A stretch of DNA of 64,000 bases, taken from NCBI RefSeq assembly GCF_024460775.1, contig NZ_JANFYZ010000006.1, forward strand, positions 1 to 64,000, read 5' to 3'. The stretch is from Desulfovibrio desulfuricans. Lineage in GTDB: Bacteria; Desulfobacterota; Desulfovibrionia; Desulfovibrionales; Desulfovibrionaceae. Each line of letters opens with the position of its first letter. Position 1 is the stretch's first letter. The position numbers and the translations under genes are program-made. The notes beneath the pieces are model-generated. The model was not told where the DNA came from, made no database searches, and saw only the letters and a list, made by a program, of their open reading frames with translations. Positions 18,815-29,106 of the stretch are shown in pieces.

Positions 18815-20437
18815 TTAGAAGCTGTACTGGAAGACAACCTGGGCTTTCCAGGCGTCCTGCTTGTCAAAGCTGCCGTTGCCAGCGCCGTTGTTGTAACTGG
18901 CCTTTTTCCATGTGTCCTTGTCGATCATGTTGGCAACGTAGCCGAGTTCCAGATTCACACTCAGGTTTTCGTAGGCCTGCCATGTGTTGACGAGGTTGAA
19001 TTCCAGCAGCCCGTCGTTGGTGGTCAGGTAGGGGCCGTCGCCGCCGTAGCCAGCCTGCCAGGAGGAGGCATCCTTCATGTACTTGACCATGGAGGTAGCG
19101 TTGGTGCCGCCCCAGTATGCCAGACGGAAGGTGTGGGAGACGTTTTCAATAAAGCTCATGTCTTTCAGCTGTGCGCCGATGCCCCAGGTGCCGGTATAGC
19201 TCATGCTCCAGTCGCAACCATTGGCAACCGGGCTCCACGAAAGGTTGCCGTCGCCGATAAAGGAGGTGAAGTTGCCCGCGCCAGCAATGGAGGGCATGCG
19301 CTCGGAGCCGTTTTTCACGTTGCCATCGTCACCGCTGGCGTACCAGCCGAAGATGCCGGGAACACCCCAGTCCAGCTTGTATTCAACAAGGGCTTTTGCC
19401 AGCCAGCCCTGACGCTCGGTGCTGGCGCGCACGCTGTCCACGCCGCGCTTGAGCACATCGTAGCGGCCCATGGCTTCAGAATAGCCATAGTTGATGTCGA
19501 ATTCGATGTTCAGAGGGTCGAACATGGTGATGGCCACCGGCAGACCCGCCCAGAACACCGAGCCGTATTGCTTGTTGGTGCTGGAGGAATTGAGGGGATT
19601 CAGGCCGTTGGCGTAGTTGAAGCCGGGGTTGGTGCCGGGAATGGTGAGGCCAAGTTTGCCGTCGCTGGTTTCCCAGGGCGAACCGTAGGTTTCGTCATCC
19701 AGGCCGCGCAGGGAGTTTTTACCGCGCATGCCGTACATGGTCCAGGGGGTGACTTCAACACCGTCAAAACTCAGGGGCATGGAGAGCATGAACAGATCAA
19801 GGTTGTCGAGGTAGTTGGTCTTTTCCGTGCTGGAATTGCCATTGCCGTCGACAAACGCGCCGTTAAAGTTGTCGTTGACAGGGCGCGCCCACATAAAGGT
19901 GAGGCCCACATTTTCGTTGAACTTGTAGTTGGCGGTCAGGGCTGCAACATCGCAGTCCATAATGGCGGAGCCGCCAGCCACGTTGGGCAGGGCGGCGGCC
20001 TGGAGGCCCATGCGCACGCGGGCGTCAGTCTGCGGGATCAGCCAGTCGATGTAGGCGTTTTTAACCTTGACCTGGTTGTTCCCGTCAGCGCCGAGAGCTG
20101 CGCCATCGCCCGATTTGCCCCAATGCTGGTCGCCAATTTCAAAATACACCGTGCCGGACAGAGCTTCGGAGGCCACGGCGTCCAACTGGAGGCGGATGCG
20201 CTGGGAAGCGCCAAACTGGTCTTCGGTATTGGTTTTGGACTTGGCTCCGTCAGTATCTCTGGTGTTCTTGGTGAGGACGCCTTCGCCCACGCCAAAACCA
20301 ACCAGCCATTCGCCCTTGGCCTTGAAGTCAATGGCCTTGGCCCCCCCGGCCACGCCCATCAGCATGCCTGCTGCAAGCAGTGTGACCATGCACACCTTTT
20401 TAAAGCGGTTCAGACCATTCCTTTCTCGTGAACTCAT
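18815..20437 (-). CDS. Outer-membrane porin (Desulfovibrio homotrimeric type)
   Basis: About 540 residues. The start at 20437 is set by GAGGAGAAAGGA immediately upstream; the 69 codons before it in the same frame are leader. A signal peptide (MVTLLAAGMLMGVAGGAKA) is followed by alternating hydrophobic strands, abundant Asn/Gly/Trp turns and a terminal Phe (VVFQYSF), the usual beta-barrel end recognised by the BAM complex. It should form a passive diffusion channel. It is monocistronic, and the strong ribosome site suggests high expression. Confidence 0.9.
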   Translation of the reverse strand: MSSRERNGLNRFKKVCMVTLLAAGMLMGVAGGAKAIDFKAKGEWLVGFGVGEGVLTKNTRDTDGAKSKTNTEDQFGASQRIRLQLDAVASEALSGTVYFEIGDQHWGKSGDGAALGADGNNQVKVKNAYIDWLIPQTDARVRMGLQAAALPNVAGGSAIMDCDVAALTANYKFNENVGLTFMWARPVNDNFNGAFVDGNGNSSTEKTNYLDNLDLFMLSMPLSFDGVEVTPWTMYGMRGKNSLRGLDDETYGSPWETSDGKLGLTIPGTNPGFNYANGLNPLNSSSTNKQYGSVFWAGLPVAITMFDPLNIEFDINYGYSEAMGRYDVLKRGVDSVRASTERQGWLAKALVEYKLDWGVPGIFGWYASGDDGNVKNGSERMPSIAGAGNFTSFIGDGNLSWSPVANGCDWSMSYTGTWGIGAQLKDMSFIENVSHTFRLAYWGGTNATSMVKYMKDASSWQAGYGGDGPYLTTNDGLLEFNLVNTWQAYENLSVNLELGYVANMIDKDTWKKASYNNGAGNGSFDKQDAWKAQVVFQYSF

Positions 20438-20607
20438 TCCTTTCTCCTCGTAAAGGGTTTGCGCAACGGCCGCAGACGCCACAGGCTTTTGCAACGCGCG
20501 CGTTATTTTTTCAGAAGACATCCCTTGACGGGCTGACGCTTGGCGCGCAGCCTCCGGGCGATGTCCTTGCCCTAATACGCCTCCCTCTGCCGCAAGCGAG
20601 GTGGCGA

Positions 20608-21000
20608 TCAGTTTTCCGCGTGGTGATTCTTGTGGTGGCCGCACTTGCAGTTGGCGCAGTTGCCCTTGCAGACGTGCTTTTTCTTTTGCTCGATGAGAAC
20701 GCGATTGCCGGTAACGGCCATGTCAAAGCCGCTCTTGCCCTTGAATACGATACGTTCTGTGCTGAGACCGCCCAGCAGGAGCGAGGTTTTGAGGGCGTCA
20801 ACAGCGGAAGGATGTGGGTTGGCTACGTGCCGTACGTCAATGAAAATGCGTTTGCAGTTTGCCTGGTTGCACTGGAGAAGCTCAATAAGTGCAGAGGCCT
20901 GGGGAGGATCGAAGCGGGAAGAAACAGAAATGTGGAGGTTGTCGTGGCTGAAACGGTGGCTTAAACCCGTATGGTCGGTAAACACCGGCTGCTGATCCAT
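20608..21000 (-). CDS. Small STAS-like protein with Cys/His-rich metal-binding tail
   Basis: This 130-residue protein starts at 21000 (GGAG eight bases upstream). The middle (CKRIFIDVRHVANPHPSAVDALKTSLL) follows the strand-helix pattern of STAS/anti-sigma-antagonist folds, where a Ser is normally phosphorylated; the equivalent here may be the Ser after HP. The C-terminus is strikingly rich in ligands (HVCKGNCANCKCGHH), enough for one or two metal sites. I do not recognise a named family. It is transcribed alone from an AT-rich upstream region. It could be a metal- or redox-responsive regulator; that is inference. Confidence 0.65.
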   Translation of the reverse strand: MDQQPVFTDHTGLSHRFSHDNLHISVSSRFDPPQASALIELLQCNQANCKRIFIDVRHVANPHPSAVDALKTSLLLGGLSTERIVFKGKSGFDMAVTGNRVLIEQKKKHVCKGNCANCKCGHHKNHHAEN

Positions 21001-21300
21001 ATTTTTATCTCCGCTTTGCTGAATGTGCATGGCGGTACACTGTCACAGGCAGAGCTTTGTGTCAATAAAAATGAAATTACTTTTCAAATTCAAATTATAT
21101 CACACTGATTTTATTATTAAAAATTGTACAAAAAATTGTATTTTATGCTAACATGCTCAATTGGAAAAGAAAGATTGCTAATCGATTTTAGGGCTGCAAA
21201 CAAGGATGGCGTGGAGAGTACTGAAGGTTTTGCCAATAAATAGGGGCGGATGTTCCCAAGGAACACCCGCCCGCTGTGCAGAAGGAGGATTTGTTAGCGC
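21001..21300. other. AT-rich promoter region and YhaN-side terminator
   Basis: Bases 21,060-21,180 are AT-rich and lie upstream of the leftward STAS-like gene, so they probably hold its promoter. A hairpin at 21244-21272 (GGGCGGATGTTCC with GGAACACCCGCCC, one bulge) with a minus-strand TATTTATT tail ends the YhaN-like gene. No gene was found. Confidence 0.6.
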
Positions 21301-24300
21301 TTATGCGGCCTTGATGCTGCCGTCTTGCACATGGAACAGAGCGGCCTGGGGTTCTGCCTTGCGCAGTAGTTCCGCCATGTGCGGCTGGCAGGTAAAGTAG
21401 AGCAGCTGATGGGCCTTGCCCTGGCTGCCGCCGGTCAGCTCCACAAAGGCGCGCGCCGTGCGCTCAGCCCTTTGCGGGTCAAAGTTGACCAGCACTTCGT
21501 CCATGATAACCGGCAGGGGCGCGGCATGCAGGGCATGATTTTTTATGTAGGCAAGCCGCAGGGCCAGATAGGCTTGCTCGCGCGCGCCACGGCTCAGATT
21601 TTCCGGCGCTATGGGTTCGCCCTGCGCGGGCAGGATGGCGAGGCTGGCGTCTTCCAGCGAGGCGTTGATGCCGCGCCAGCGCTGGCCTGTGATGCGGGTG
21701 AAGATGCTTGAGGCAAGGCGGATGACTTCTGGCTGGCGCTCCAGCTCAAAGGTGCGCTTGGCTGTTTCAAGGATGCTGCGGGCAAGGGCCACGCGGCTCC
21801 AGGCAAAGGCCATGCGCTCCATGTCTTCCACAAGGGCCGCCTCCTGTTGCAATAGCTGCGAAAGCTCGTCGGTGCGCGAAAGGGCGTCTACCTTGCTGCG
21901 CAGTTCCGCCACGCGCTTGACCAGATTTTCTTCCTGCTCCTGAATGCCTGTCAGTTCTTCGCTGATGGTCGCGCTGCGGCGCTCCTGACTTTCCTGATCC
22001 TCATGCTCGAAGGAATCGAGAAAGTCCTTCATGGGTGTTTTGTCCGCAGCCAGCCGCAGGGCATCTTCCAGATCCTGACGGCGCAGGGTGAGTGCGCGCA
22101 GCTCTTCGTGAAGCGCGGCCTGACGCAAAAATTCTTCCGCATCGTGCGCGCCCGCCATGGCAAGCAGGGAGCGTTCCGCGCTCCGGGCGCTTTCAAGGGC
22201 GGCTTCCACAGCTCGGGCCTCGTCCTCCATTTCCGTCACTTCATTATCAAGGTTGCGGCGGCGGCTCTGCGCCTGCGACATGGCTTCCGCCGCTTCCAGC
22301 GCGGCATCAAGGCTAAGCAGCCAGTCTGGGCGGTTGTCCGCGTCCTGCTGCGGCGGCAGGCCAAGCTCCGCCAGCAGGGCTTGCAGCGGGTCGCGCAGGG
22401 CAGCCAGTTCTGTGCGACCCTGGTTGAGCTGCGACTGGGCGCGCTGCACAGAAGCCTCGGCAGCGAGGCAGTTTTCCATGTATTTCAGGGCTTCCCGCAC
22501 TGTTTCCGGGTCAAGGTCGGTGCCGAGGCCAAGATCATGCAGGCAGGCTGTCCATTGCGAGCGCGCTTCGTTGAGCCGCTCCTGCGCCTGACGCAGTTCT
22601 GCGCTGGCTTCCGCCTGACGGGTGCGGGCGCGGTTGAGTTCGCTCTGCGAATTTTGCAGCGCGGCTTCGGCCTTGATGCGCAGTTCGCGGGCGGCATCGG
22701 CTTCGCGGCAGGATTCCAGCACCTGCCGCACAGCCTCCGCTAGTGAATCTGAATCCGCGTTGGCGGGCAGGCGTTCAGCCACGGCAGGCACCAGACGCAT
22801 GCGGGCCTCTGTCTGACGCAGGTCGTCATCCAGGGTTTGCAGTTCCGCATCGGCGGCGGCAACGCCGCCAAAGGCGAGCCGGGCTGATTCGGCCCGGGCA
22901 AAAAAGGCAGCCGCACCCTCGGGCGAGGGCACATTGGCCACATGCAGAGCCAGCATAAATTCGTGCCAGCGGCGGCGGGTTTGCTGCACAATACCTTCAA
23001 CCTCGGAGCGCACGGCCTGCCGCTTGCTAACTTCCGTGCGGGCAAGGTCCATGGCGTGTTTCAGTTCGTCCATGTCCTTGCGGGCGCGTTCTTCTTCAAA
23101 ACATTGCTCGCGTTCGTGCTCAAGCAGCACTTCCCTTGCTTCAAGCGTCACCAGATCCATGCTCTGCACGCCAGCGGCGGCGCAAAGCTGGCTGGCCTGT
23201 TCGTCCAGTTCCGCCACATGGGCCGCGCACGAATCGCGTCTGCCCTGAAGTTGCAGATGTTCCATCTGGCGGCGTTTTGCCTCCGCCCCGGTGTGCGGTA
23301 CGCCGCCAGCCATAAAGCCAACGCCGCAGAGAAGCAGAAGATAGCCGGACCACAGGCTCACAGGCAGTTCAATGCCCGGCGAAAGTTCAATGCTCGTAAT
23401 GCCCATGCGCCAGTAGGCCAGCAGCATGCCCGCGCCGCCAAGAAAGAAAGCAAGGCCCAGAATCAGCAGCGGCAGGTTTTTTACCCTTGTGACGGGCGGC
23501 TCGTTGCCGATGCGGGCGCTGAGTTCTTCCAGCCGCTCGCGCTCCGTGCCCAAGGTGGCGGAAAGGGCGCGCAGCTTGCGCAGGGCAAGGGTTTGCCCGT
23601 CCAGATCCTCGCGGGTGGGGCCGTTTATGTGGCGCTGTTCTTCGCGCAGGGCTTCCACGCGGCCCTTAACTGCGGCAACCTGTTCCTCCGCCTGGCGCAC
23701 GTCCTGCGCGGCATCGTCCGCCTGACGCATTTTTCCCTGCACATCAGCGGCGAGGGCGAGGGCTTCTTCCTGCCGCGAAAGGAGAGAATCAAGCAGGGTT
23801 TCTGCCTGAGCGCCGTCACTTGCGCCGTTGACCACCAGCCGCAGCGGATTGAAAGCTCTGGAAAATGTTGTTTTTGCTTCGTTCACCGCACGTTGGCGCA
23901 GGGGGCGCTGGCGGCGGGCTTCTTCCTGCCGGGCAAGGGCCTGACGCAGGTTGTCGCGGGCATCGTCATCCAGCGCGGCGGGGGGGCGGGCAGCAGATCA
24001 AGGGCGGCAGTGTTGGAGGCCACTTCGCGTTCTGCGTTTTCCACTTCGCGGTTGCTCTGGGTGAGGCTGTCCACGGCGGCCTGATGGGCCGAGGCTGCGG
24101 CGCGCATTTCCCGCCCCTGGCGTTCAATGTCCTCGCGGGCAAAGAGGGAGCGGTCAGTGGCCCGGATGCGGTCGCACGACCAGTCCGGCCCGAGGCGCGA
24201 GAGTTCGCGGGTGAGGTCTTCCTGCGCGCGCAGCAGGGCTTCTTCCTGCGCTGGCAGGGCGCTCAATGCCTGCCGGAAGCCACTTTTGCGTTCGGCCATG

Positions 24301-25277
24301 CGGCGCAGGGCGGGCAGAGCCTCCAGCAGGGGATAATTGATCTCAAGTTCGTCACGCCGCTGGCGCAGCCGGGTGAGTTTTTCCATCTGCGCGGCCCATT
24401 GCCGCTCGCAGCCCTCGCGGGCCTCCTGCGCGCGGGCAAGGCGTTCCATGCCGTTTTCGGGAAAGGTGGCGCTTATGGGGTCAAGACGCTCAAGGCGAGC
24501 GCCCGCCATGCGCCATTCGTTCCACTGTAACCACACGCCAAGGCGGCGTTCAAGGATGCGGCGTTCTTCTTCGAGCTGGAGTTTGCGGTGGCGCAGGTTT
24601 GCCAGATCATCGCGCTTTGCGGCGAGGTCCATTGCCATGCTGTCGTACCCGGCGCATTCCTGCTCCAGTTCAACCTTGCGTTGCCGCAGCTCGGCAAGCT
24701 GGCGCAGGGCGGCGTTGAGGGCGGGCTTGCTGCCGCCGCTCTTGAAAATTTCATCGGCCTGCTTGTCCAGCAGCTTGAGCGCCTCGCCGGGCGAACGCAG
24801 CCCCGGCCCGAAGCTTGCGCCGTACAGGGCGTTGCGCACGCCTTCGTCAGTGAGGCTGTTGAGGTCTTCAAGCTCTGTGAGGCTGAAGCCGAACACGTTG
24901 CGGTACACATCGCGGCTTACGCCGGAGAGCATCTGGCGCAGCATGTCCGGTTCCAGCGGTTTGCCCTCCGGGTCGGTGAGGGTGAGCACGCCACCGTTGC
25001 TGCCGGGCCGCCGGGTAAGGCGCAGAATGCCGCGGTCGTCCGAGCGCAGTTCCATGCTGCCGCCGGGCTGCCCGCCGCGCAGGGGGCCGGGAATACGCTT
25101 GTATTCCTTGTTGCGCGGGTCGGGATAGCCGATGAGCATGGTACGCAGAAATTCCAGGCAGGTGGATTTGCCCGCTTCGTTTTCACCCAGAAAAATGGAA
25201 AGCCCCGGCGAGAGATTTTCAACGCTCACATCAGAAAAAATACCGAAGCCGTCCATGTGGAAGGACTGGATATACAT
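21301..25277 (-). pseudogene. YhaN/SbcC-like AAA ATPase split by a single-base frameshift
   Basis: Two adjacent frames together form one SMC/SbcC-like ATPase of about 1325 residues. The first (25277 down to 23883) has the Walker A GENEAGKST and the YhaN-type N-terminus; its last 30 or so residues after LDLLPAP are out of frame. The second (to 21301) contains a predicted membrane-like hydrophobic pair near the middle, long coiled coils, and the C-terminal ABC signature region (NLSRGAREQAYLALRLAY, then PVIMDEVLVNFD). The correct frame continues upstream of 23886 as ALDDDARDNLRQALARQEE, meeting the first frame at a run of seven G (23980-23986). The start is TGATG-coupled to YhaO with GGAGG upstream. 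It would pair with YhaO as a DNA-end-processing or recombination complex. The shift could be a mutation, a phase-variable tract or an assembly error. Confidence 0.85.
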
Positions 25278-26560
25278 CAGCGTGCCTCCAGAAGATCCGT
25301 GCACAGGCGTTCGGCCTCTTCCAGAAGGGCTCGCATACGCGCATCATCGGGTTGGGTGAGAATATGGCGGAGCTGCCCGTGGTCATAAACCTGTTTCAGC
25401 GCCGGGGTTGCCACATCGTGCAGAGCGTCGCTGCTTTGCGCCATGCGCTCGGCCAGCCGCAGGGTTTCGCCAAGCAGGTCTTCACGTTGCAGATACTGGG
25501 CACGGTCTATGGCGGGGCTTGTTTCCGCCACCATGTCCTTGATCCACACGCTGGGGGTGCCTGTTTGCAGGTGCGCCAGCCGTTCGGCAAGGTCTTCCTG
25601 ATTGGGGGCATCGCGCAGGGCGGCGTCAAGCGGGGTGCGCCCGCGCAAAACCACACGGGCCATCAGGGCCTCGCAGCCGGGGTCAGTAGCTTCTGCGGCC
25701 TCTTCCAGCGCGCAGGTCATTCTGTTTTCCACCTCGTTGAGGTGGGTCACATCATCAAGCTCAACCTGCACCCTGGCCCACTGCACGGGGCCCAGGCGAA
25801 CAAAATCCTCGTTGCAGGCAAAGCCGCCGCCCGGTTGCGGGCTTGCCGTCACCCGCAGGCAGCCGCGCGGCCCCGGCTCGTTGACGTGCAGGCCCTGAGC
25901 GTTGCCGCTGTAGGCGATAAAAGGGGCGGCGCAAAGTGTGGCCCGCTCGTGCACATGGCCCAGCGCCCATGCGTCAAGCCCTGTATTTTTGAGATCGTCC
26001 AGCGAGCAGGGGGCGTAGCGGTCGGCCTTGCTCTGCCCTTCGACCGTGCAGTGCAGAACGCCAAGCTGAAAGCAGTCATGGTTCTGGTCGCGCCGGAACA
26101 GGCGGGCCAGGTTGCGGCCTTCCTTGATCCTGGCGTGGCTGATGCCGTGCACCACAGCCACGACCTTGCCGTCTTTTTCAACCGTGTGGCTTTCGGCATC
26201 CGGCCCGAAAACAGTGACGTTGTCAGGCCACTGCACAGCCGCCAGTCGTGAGGAAAGGGGATCGTGATTGCCGTGCGCCAGAAAAACGCGCACTCCGGCA
26301 TCACGCAGGCGGCGGCAGCCGTCGCACAGCTTGAGCTGTGCTTTGACGCTGTGGTTTTCCTCATTATACACGTCGCCAGCCAGTATGAGAAAATCCGGCT
26401 TGTCTGATTCACAAAGCCGGAAGAGGCGGTCCATGGCCTTGAAGGTGGCCTCTTGCAGCAGACGTGCCAGATGCCCCCCCTGCGCCGCCGTGCGGGAAAG
26501 CCCCTGAAATGGCGTGTCCAGATGCAGATCGGCGGCGTGAATATAGCGGATGCCGTCCAT
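25277..26560 (-). CDS. YhaO/SbcD-like metallophosphoesterase (putative DNA exonuclease)
   Basis: The protein has 427 residues. The calcineurin-like metal motifs are complete: ADLHLD at residue 10, GDVYNEEN, and GNHD near residue 97, with later His residues in VHGISHAR and GHVHE. It belongs with SbcD/Mre11-type nucleases and is followed by the coiled-coil ATPase YhaN in a TGATG overlap, the same gene order as in Firmicutes yhaO-yhaN. The pair should cleave or resect DNA ends in an ATP-dependent manner. A promoter is visible just upstream. Confidence 0.92.
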   Translation of the reverse strand: MDGIRYIHAADLHLDTPFQGLSRTAAQGGHLARLLQEATFKAMDRLFRLCESDKPDFLILAGDVYNEENHSVKAQLKLCDGCRRLRDAGVRVFLAHGNHDPLSSRLAAVQWPDNVTVFGPDAESHTVEKDGKVVAVVHGISHARIKEGRNLARLFRRDQNHDCFQLGVLHCTVEGQSKADRYAPCSLDDLKNTGLDAWALGHVHERATLCAAPFIAYSGNAQGLHVNEPGPRGCLRVTASPQPGGGFACNEDFVRLGPVQWARVQVELDDVTHLNEVENRMTCALEEAAEATDPGCEALMARVVLRGRTPLDAALRDAPNQEDLAERLAHLQTGTPSVWIKDMVAETSPAIDRAQYLQREDLLGETLRLAERMAQSSDALHDVATPALKQVYDHGQLRHILTQPDDARMRALLEEAERLCTDLLEAR

Positions 26561-26601
26561 GTAAAAGCCTCGTTTATGGATTTGTAGGGAAATATTGCTG
26601 A

Positions 26602-26630
26602 AATCTAGACTTTTTCAAAATAAATGACAA
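26602..26630 (-). promoter_or_regulatory. Sigma70-type promoter of yhaO-yhaN
   Basis: On the minus strand TTGTCA (26625-26630) and TAGATT (26602-26607) are separated by 17 bases, 42 bases before the ATG at 26560. Confidence 0.6.
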
Positions 26631-26752
26631 GCGCAACGGCCAATTACGCCATTGCTTCAGACATGACAGCGCAGTTACAACAGTGCGTCAGAAATTTTAT
26701 GCTGCAAGTACAAGTGGATGGAAAAACAGATGGAGCAGGGGGAGGAGGGGCA

Positions 26753-26789
26753 GAAAAAAGCCAGACCGCCGCTGTGCCGGAGGTCTGGC
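26753..26789 (-). terminator. Terminator of the MurG-like glycosyltransferase gene
   Basis: GCCAGACC (26760-26767) pairs with GGTCTGGC (26782-26789); the minus-strand tail is CTTTTTTCTG. A second tight hairpin (26806-26825) overlaps the stop codon. Confidence 0.88.
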
Positions 26790-26823
26790 CCTGGAGTTGC
26801 GCTGAAAAAGCGGCTTGCCGCTT

Positions 26824-27906
26824 TTATTCCTGCACTGCGGGGTTGCCGTGCACAGGCAGGGAACCGTTGCGGATAAAGTGATCCACAAGGCCGAAAACCG
26901 TTTCATTGCCGCAAAAGCATCCTGCGGCTATGGCCGCCTTGTAGGCAGGCAGGTTTGCCTCAAAGCGCTGGAGCAGTTCCGGTTCCAACGTGTGCATGTC
27001 GGCCTGCATGCCGTAGTTCAGGCGCTCGATGTAGAGCGCGTTGAAGCGTTGTTCCACCATGGCCTTGAGGGGCAGGGTGAGTATGGGTTTGCCCAGGTGC
27101 AGGGCCTCCCCCATGAGGGTATGCCCGCCGCCCTGAATAACGTAGGAGCAGCCCTCCAGCAGCCGCAGAAAGCCTTCTTCGCTCTTGCGCATGAAGATAA
27201 CGTTGTCCTCCTGCCCTTCGGTACGGTCGTATCCGAAGACGTAGCAGGTCTTGCGCGTGGCGGCGCGCAAAAAGTCCACCAGTTTGCGGTGGGTGGAATT
27301 GCTCTGGTACACGAGCACATGGCCGTCATCGCGCGGGTTGAGCGCAAGCACGCTGTCGCGCAGAATGGGCGGGGCCACGCGCGCCTTGTACTGTGGCAGC
27401 ACAGGCGGCGAATAGAATGATATGATGAGGTTTTCCGCCGTGGGGCGGAAGAGATAACGCGGGGTGAGGCCCTGCACAAAGGTATCCCACCACATGTTGG
27501 GCGGCAGGTTGTGCTGGCAGCAGGTGATGATATGTTGATGGTCGAGGGTCAGGCAGGGCAGCCCGGCCTTTTCGGCGGCGCGCGGCACAAAATATTCCAG
27601 ATCGGTCATGCAGACATCGGGCCGGAATTCATCAATGAGGCGCGACACCTGATCAATATAACGCTGCCTGTGCCACAGCAGGGGCAGGGCCCGGCTGATG
27701 GTGGCGGCCATGTCCACCTTGTAGTCCTTGAACACCGTGCCCAGGTTGGGCAGTCGGCGCACGGGAAATTCCGGCTCAAGAATTTTTGGGGCGTCGTCGT
27801 CCGCCACAAAAAGAAATTCGTGCCGTGAAAGGCGGCGGGCTATGGTCAGGCCGCGCATGGCGTGCCCGTGGCCTGTGCCGTGAATGCCGTAAAGTACGCG
27901 CGCCAT
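26824..27906 (-). CDS. MurG-like glycosyltransferase (MJ1255/VC2487-type GT-B)
   Basis: The protein has 360 residues. The N-terminus YGIHGTGHGHAMRGLTIARRL is the Gly-rich nucleotide-sugar glycosyltransferase loop, and the C-terminal half has the acceptor/donor motif QGGGHTLMGEALHLGKPILTLPL typical of MurG/GT28-type GT-B enzymes. It is not MurG itself, since it lacks the usual cell-wall gene context. No membrane anchor is visible. It is divergent from the GT2-TPR cluster; together they suggest surface-glycan synthesis. The sugar and acceptor are unknown. Confidence 0.85.
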   Translation of the reverse strand: MARVLYGIHGTGHGHAMRGLTIARRLSRHEFLFVADDDAPKILEPEFPVRRLPNLGTVFKDYKVDMAATISRALPLLWHRQRYIDQVSRLIDEFRPDVCMTDLEYFVPRAAEKAGLPCLTLDHQHIITCCQHNLPPNMWWDTFVQGLTPRYLFRPTAENLIISFYSPPVLPQYKARVAPPILRDSVLALNPRDDGHVLVYQSNSTHRKLVDFLRAATRKTCYVFGYDRTEGQEDNVIFMRKSEEGFLRLLEGCSYVIQGGGHTLMGEALHLGKPILTLPLKAMVEQRFNALYIERLNYGMQADMHTLEPELLQRFEANLPAYKAAIAAGCFCGNETVFGLVDHFIRNGSLPVHGNPAVQE

Positions 27907-28084
27907 GGTTCTCCTTTATGCCTGCCGCAGAATAGGCGGCGGGTTTGCGGCGGCAAGCCTACCAATGCACGGCAGTAGCGTCAATTACTCGTCTTGACGC
28001 ACAGGGGCCTGTTATCTACCATCACGCATTCATTGCTGTCTGTCACATCTGATTGCGGGGCGCAGCAGCGCCAGCGGAGCATAC

Positions 28085-29106
28085 ATGCACGAGCCCAGCA
28101 CCGGGGCGAGCCCGCAGGGGCCGCTCTGCAACGTGACCATCCCGGTTTTTAACAGGCCTGCGGCCACGGAGCGCGCCATCCGCGCCCTGGCAGCCACCTC
28201 GCGCGAGGTGCCGTTCCATATTACGGTTGTGGACAATGGCAGCGAGCCGGAGCTTGTAAAAAAACTGCTGGCCTTGCGGGCAGAGGGCTTGATCGACCAT
28301 CTTTTTTTGCTGCCGCGCAATATGGGCGTGGCCTGCGCAGCCAATGTGGGCTGGCAGCTTGTGCCCGCGCCGCTGTACATGAAGCTGGATAACGATACCG
28401 CCTTGTGCGCAAGCACTGGCTGCGCGACCTGCTGGCCCTGTGGAGCCACGGGCAGCCGCTCTCCAATCTTGGCGGCGCGTTTAACCGCGAAATGCTGCGA
28501 AAAACTCCCGGCAGCCTGCAAACCCCGCACGGCGAGCTTGGGTTGTGCGTGGGCAACCTGCCCGGTCAGGCCGTGCTTGTGCCGCAGACTGTTTCTGAAA
28601 AACTGGGTTTCTGGAATGAGGAATACGGCCTCTACGGCGGCGAGGATGGCGATTACGGCCTGCGCATGCAGGCGGCGGGCCTGCCGCAGTACTATTACCT
28701 TGGGCCCGAGTATTTTGAAAATATCAGGGAAGACGATGATGCGCGCGAAACCTATGCCGCACGCGGTATAGACAAGCGCAGACTGCACCGCGAGCTGGTG
28801 GTCAGGGATAACCTGTGCATGGGCAAGCTGTTCATGAATAAAATTCTCTACCTTTCCGGCCTGCGCTCTCTTGCGCCGCTACAGCGCTATGCTGTAGACG
28901 ATGTGGACGGGCAGGGCCGGGTACGGCTGACCGAGCGTAAGGAATACAAGGAATTTCAGCGCGATCTTGCGCAGGTGGCCGCAGGGCTGAACGCCCGTTT
29001 TCGGGATTATGTCATGTCCTACAAGCTGGATGCGCCTACGGCGGACGCCATGCGGCAGGTGCTTGAAAAACACGCGCAGGCAACAAAAATTGACAAGGGG
29101 CTGTGA
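28085..29106 (+). pseudogene. Family 2 glycosyltransferase interrupted by a one-base deletion
   Basis: The frame from 28085 encodes a typical GT-A start (VTIPVFNRP, TVVDNGSEP, FLLPRNMGVACAANVGW, KLDNDTAL) and then runs out of frame at about 28402. The remainder continues in the frame of 28405-29106 (VRKHWLRDLLALWSHG, FNREMLRKTPG, FWNEEYGLYGGEDGDYGLRMQ), where GGEDGD is the usual late acidic motif. Adding one C in GCCTTGTG restores DNDTALVRKHWL. The full protein would be about 340 residues. The downstream TPR gene overlaps its stop (TGATG). It is either a recent pseudogene or a base-call error; apart from this it looks under purifying selection. Confidence 0.85.

Noticed and set aside
18704..20431. 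575-codon open frame antisense to the porin
   Set aside because: The opposite strand has a signal peptide, ribosome site and porin features; this frame is a shadow.
28030..28788. 252-codon minus-strand open frame over the glycosyltransferase
   Set aside because: The plus strand encodes conserved glycosyltransferase motifs on both sides of a one-base deletion, which explains this frame as a shadow.
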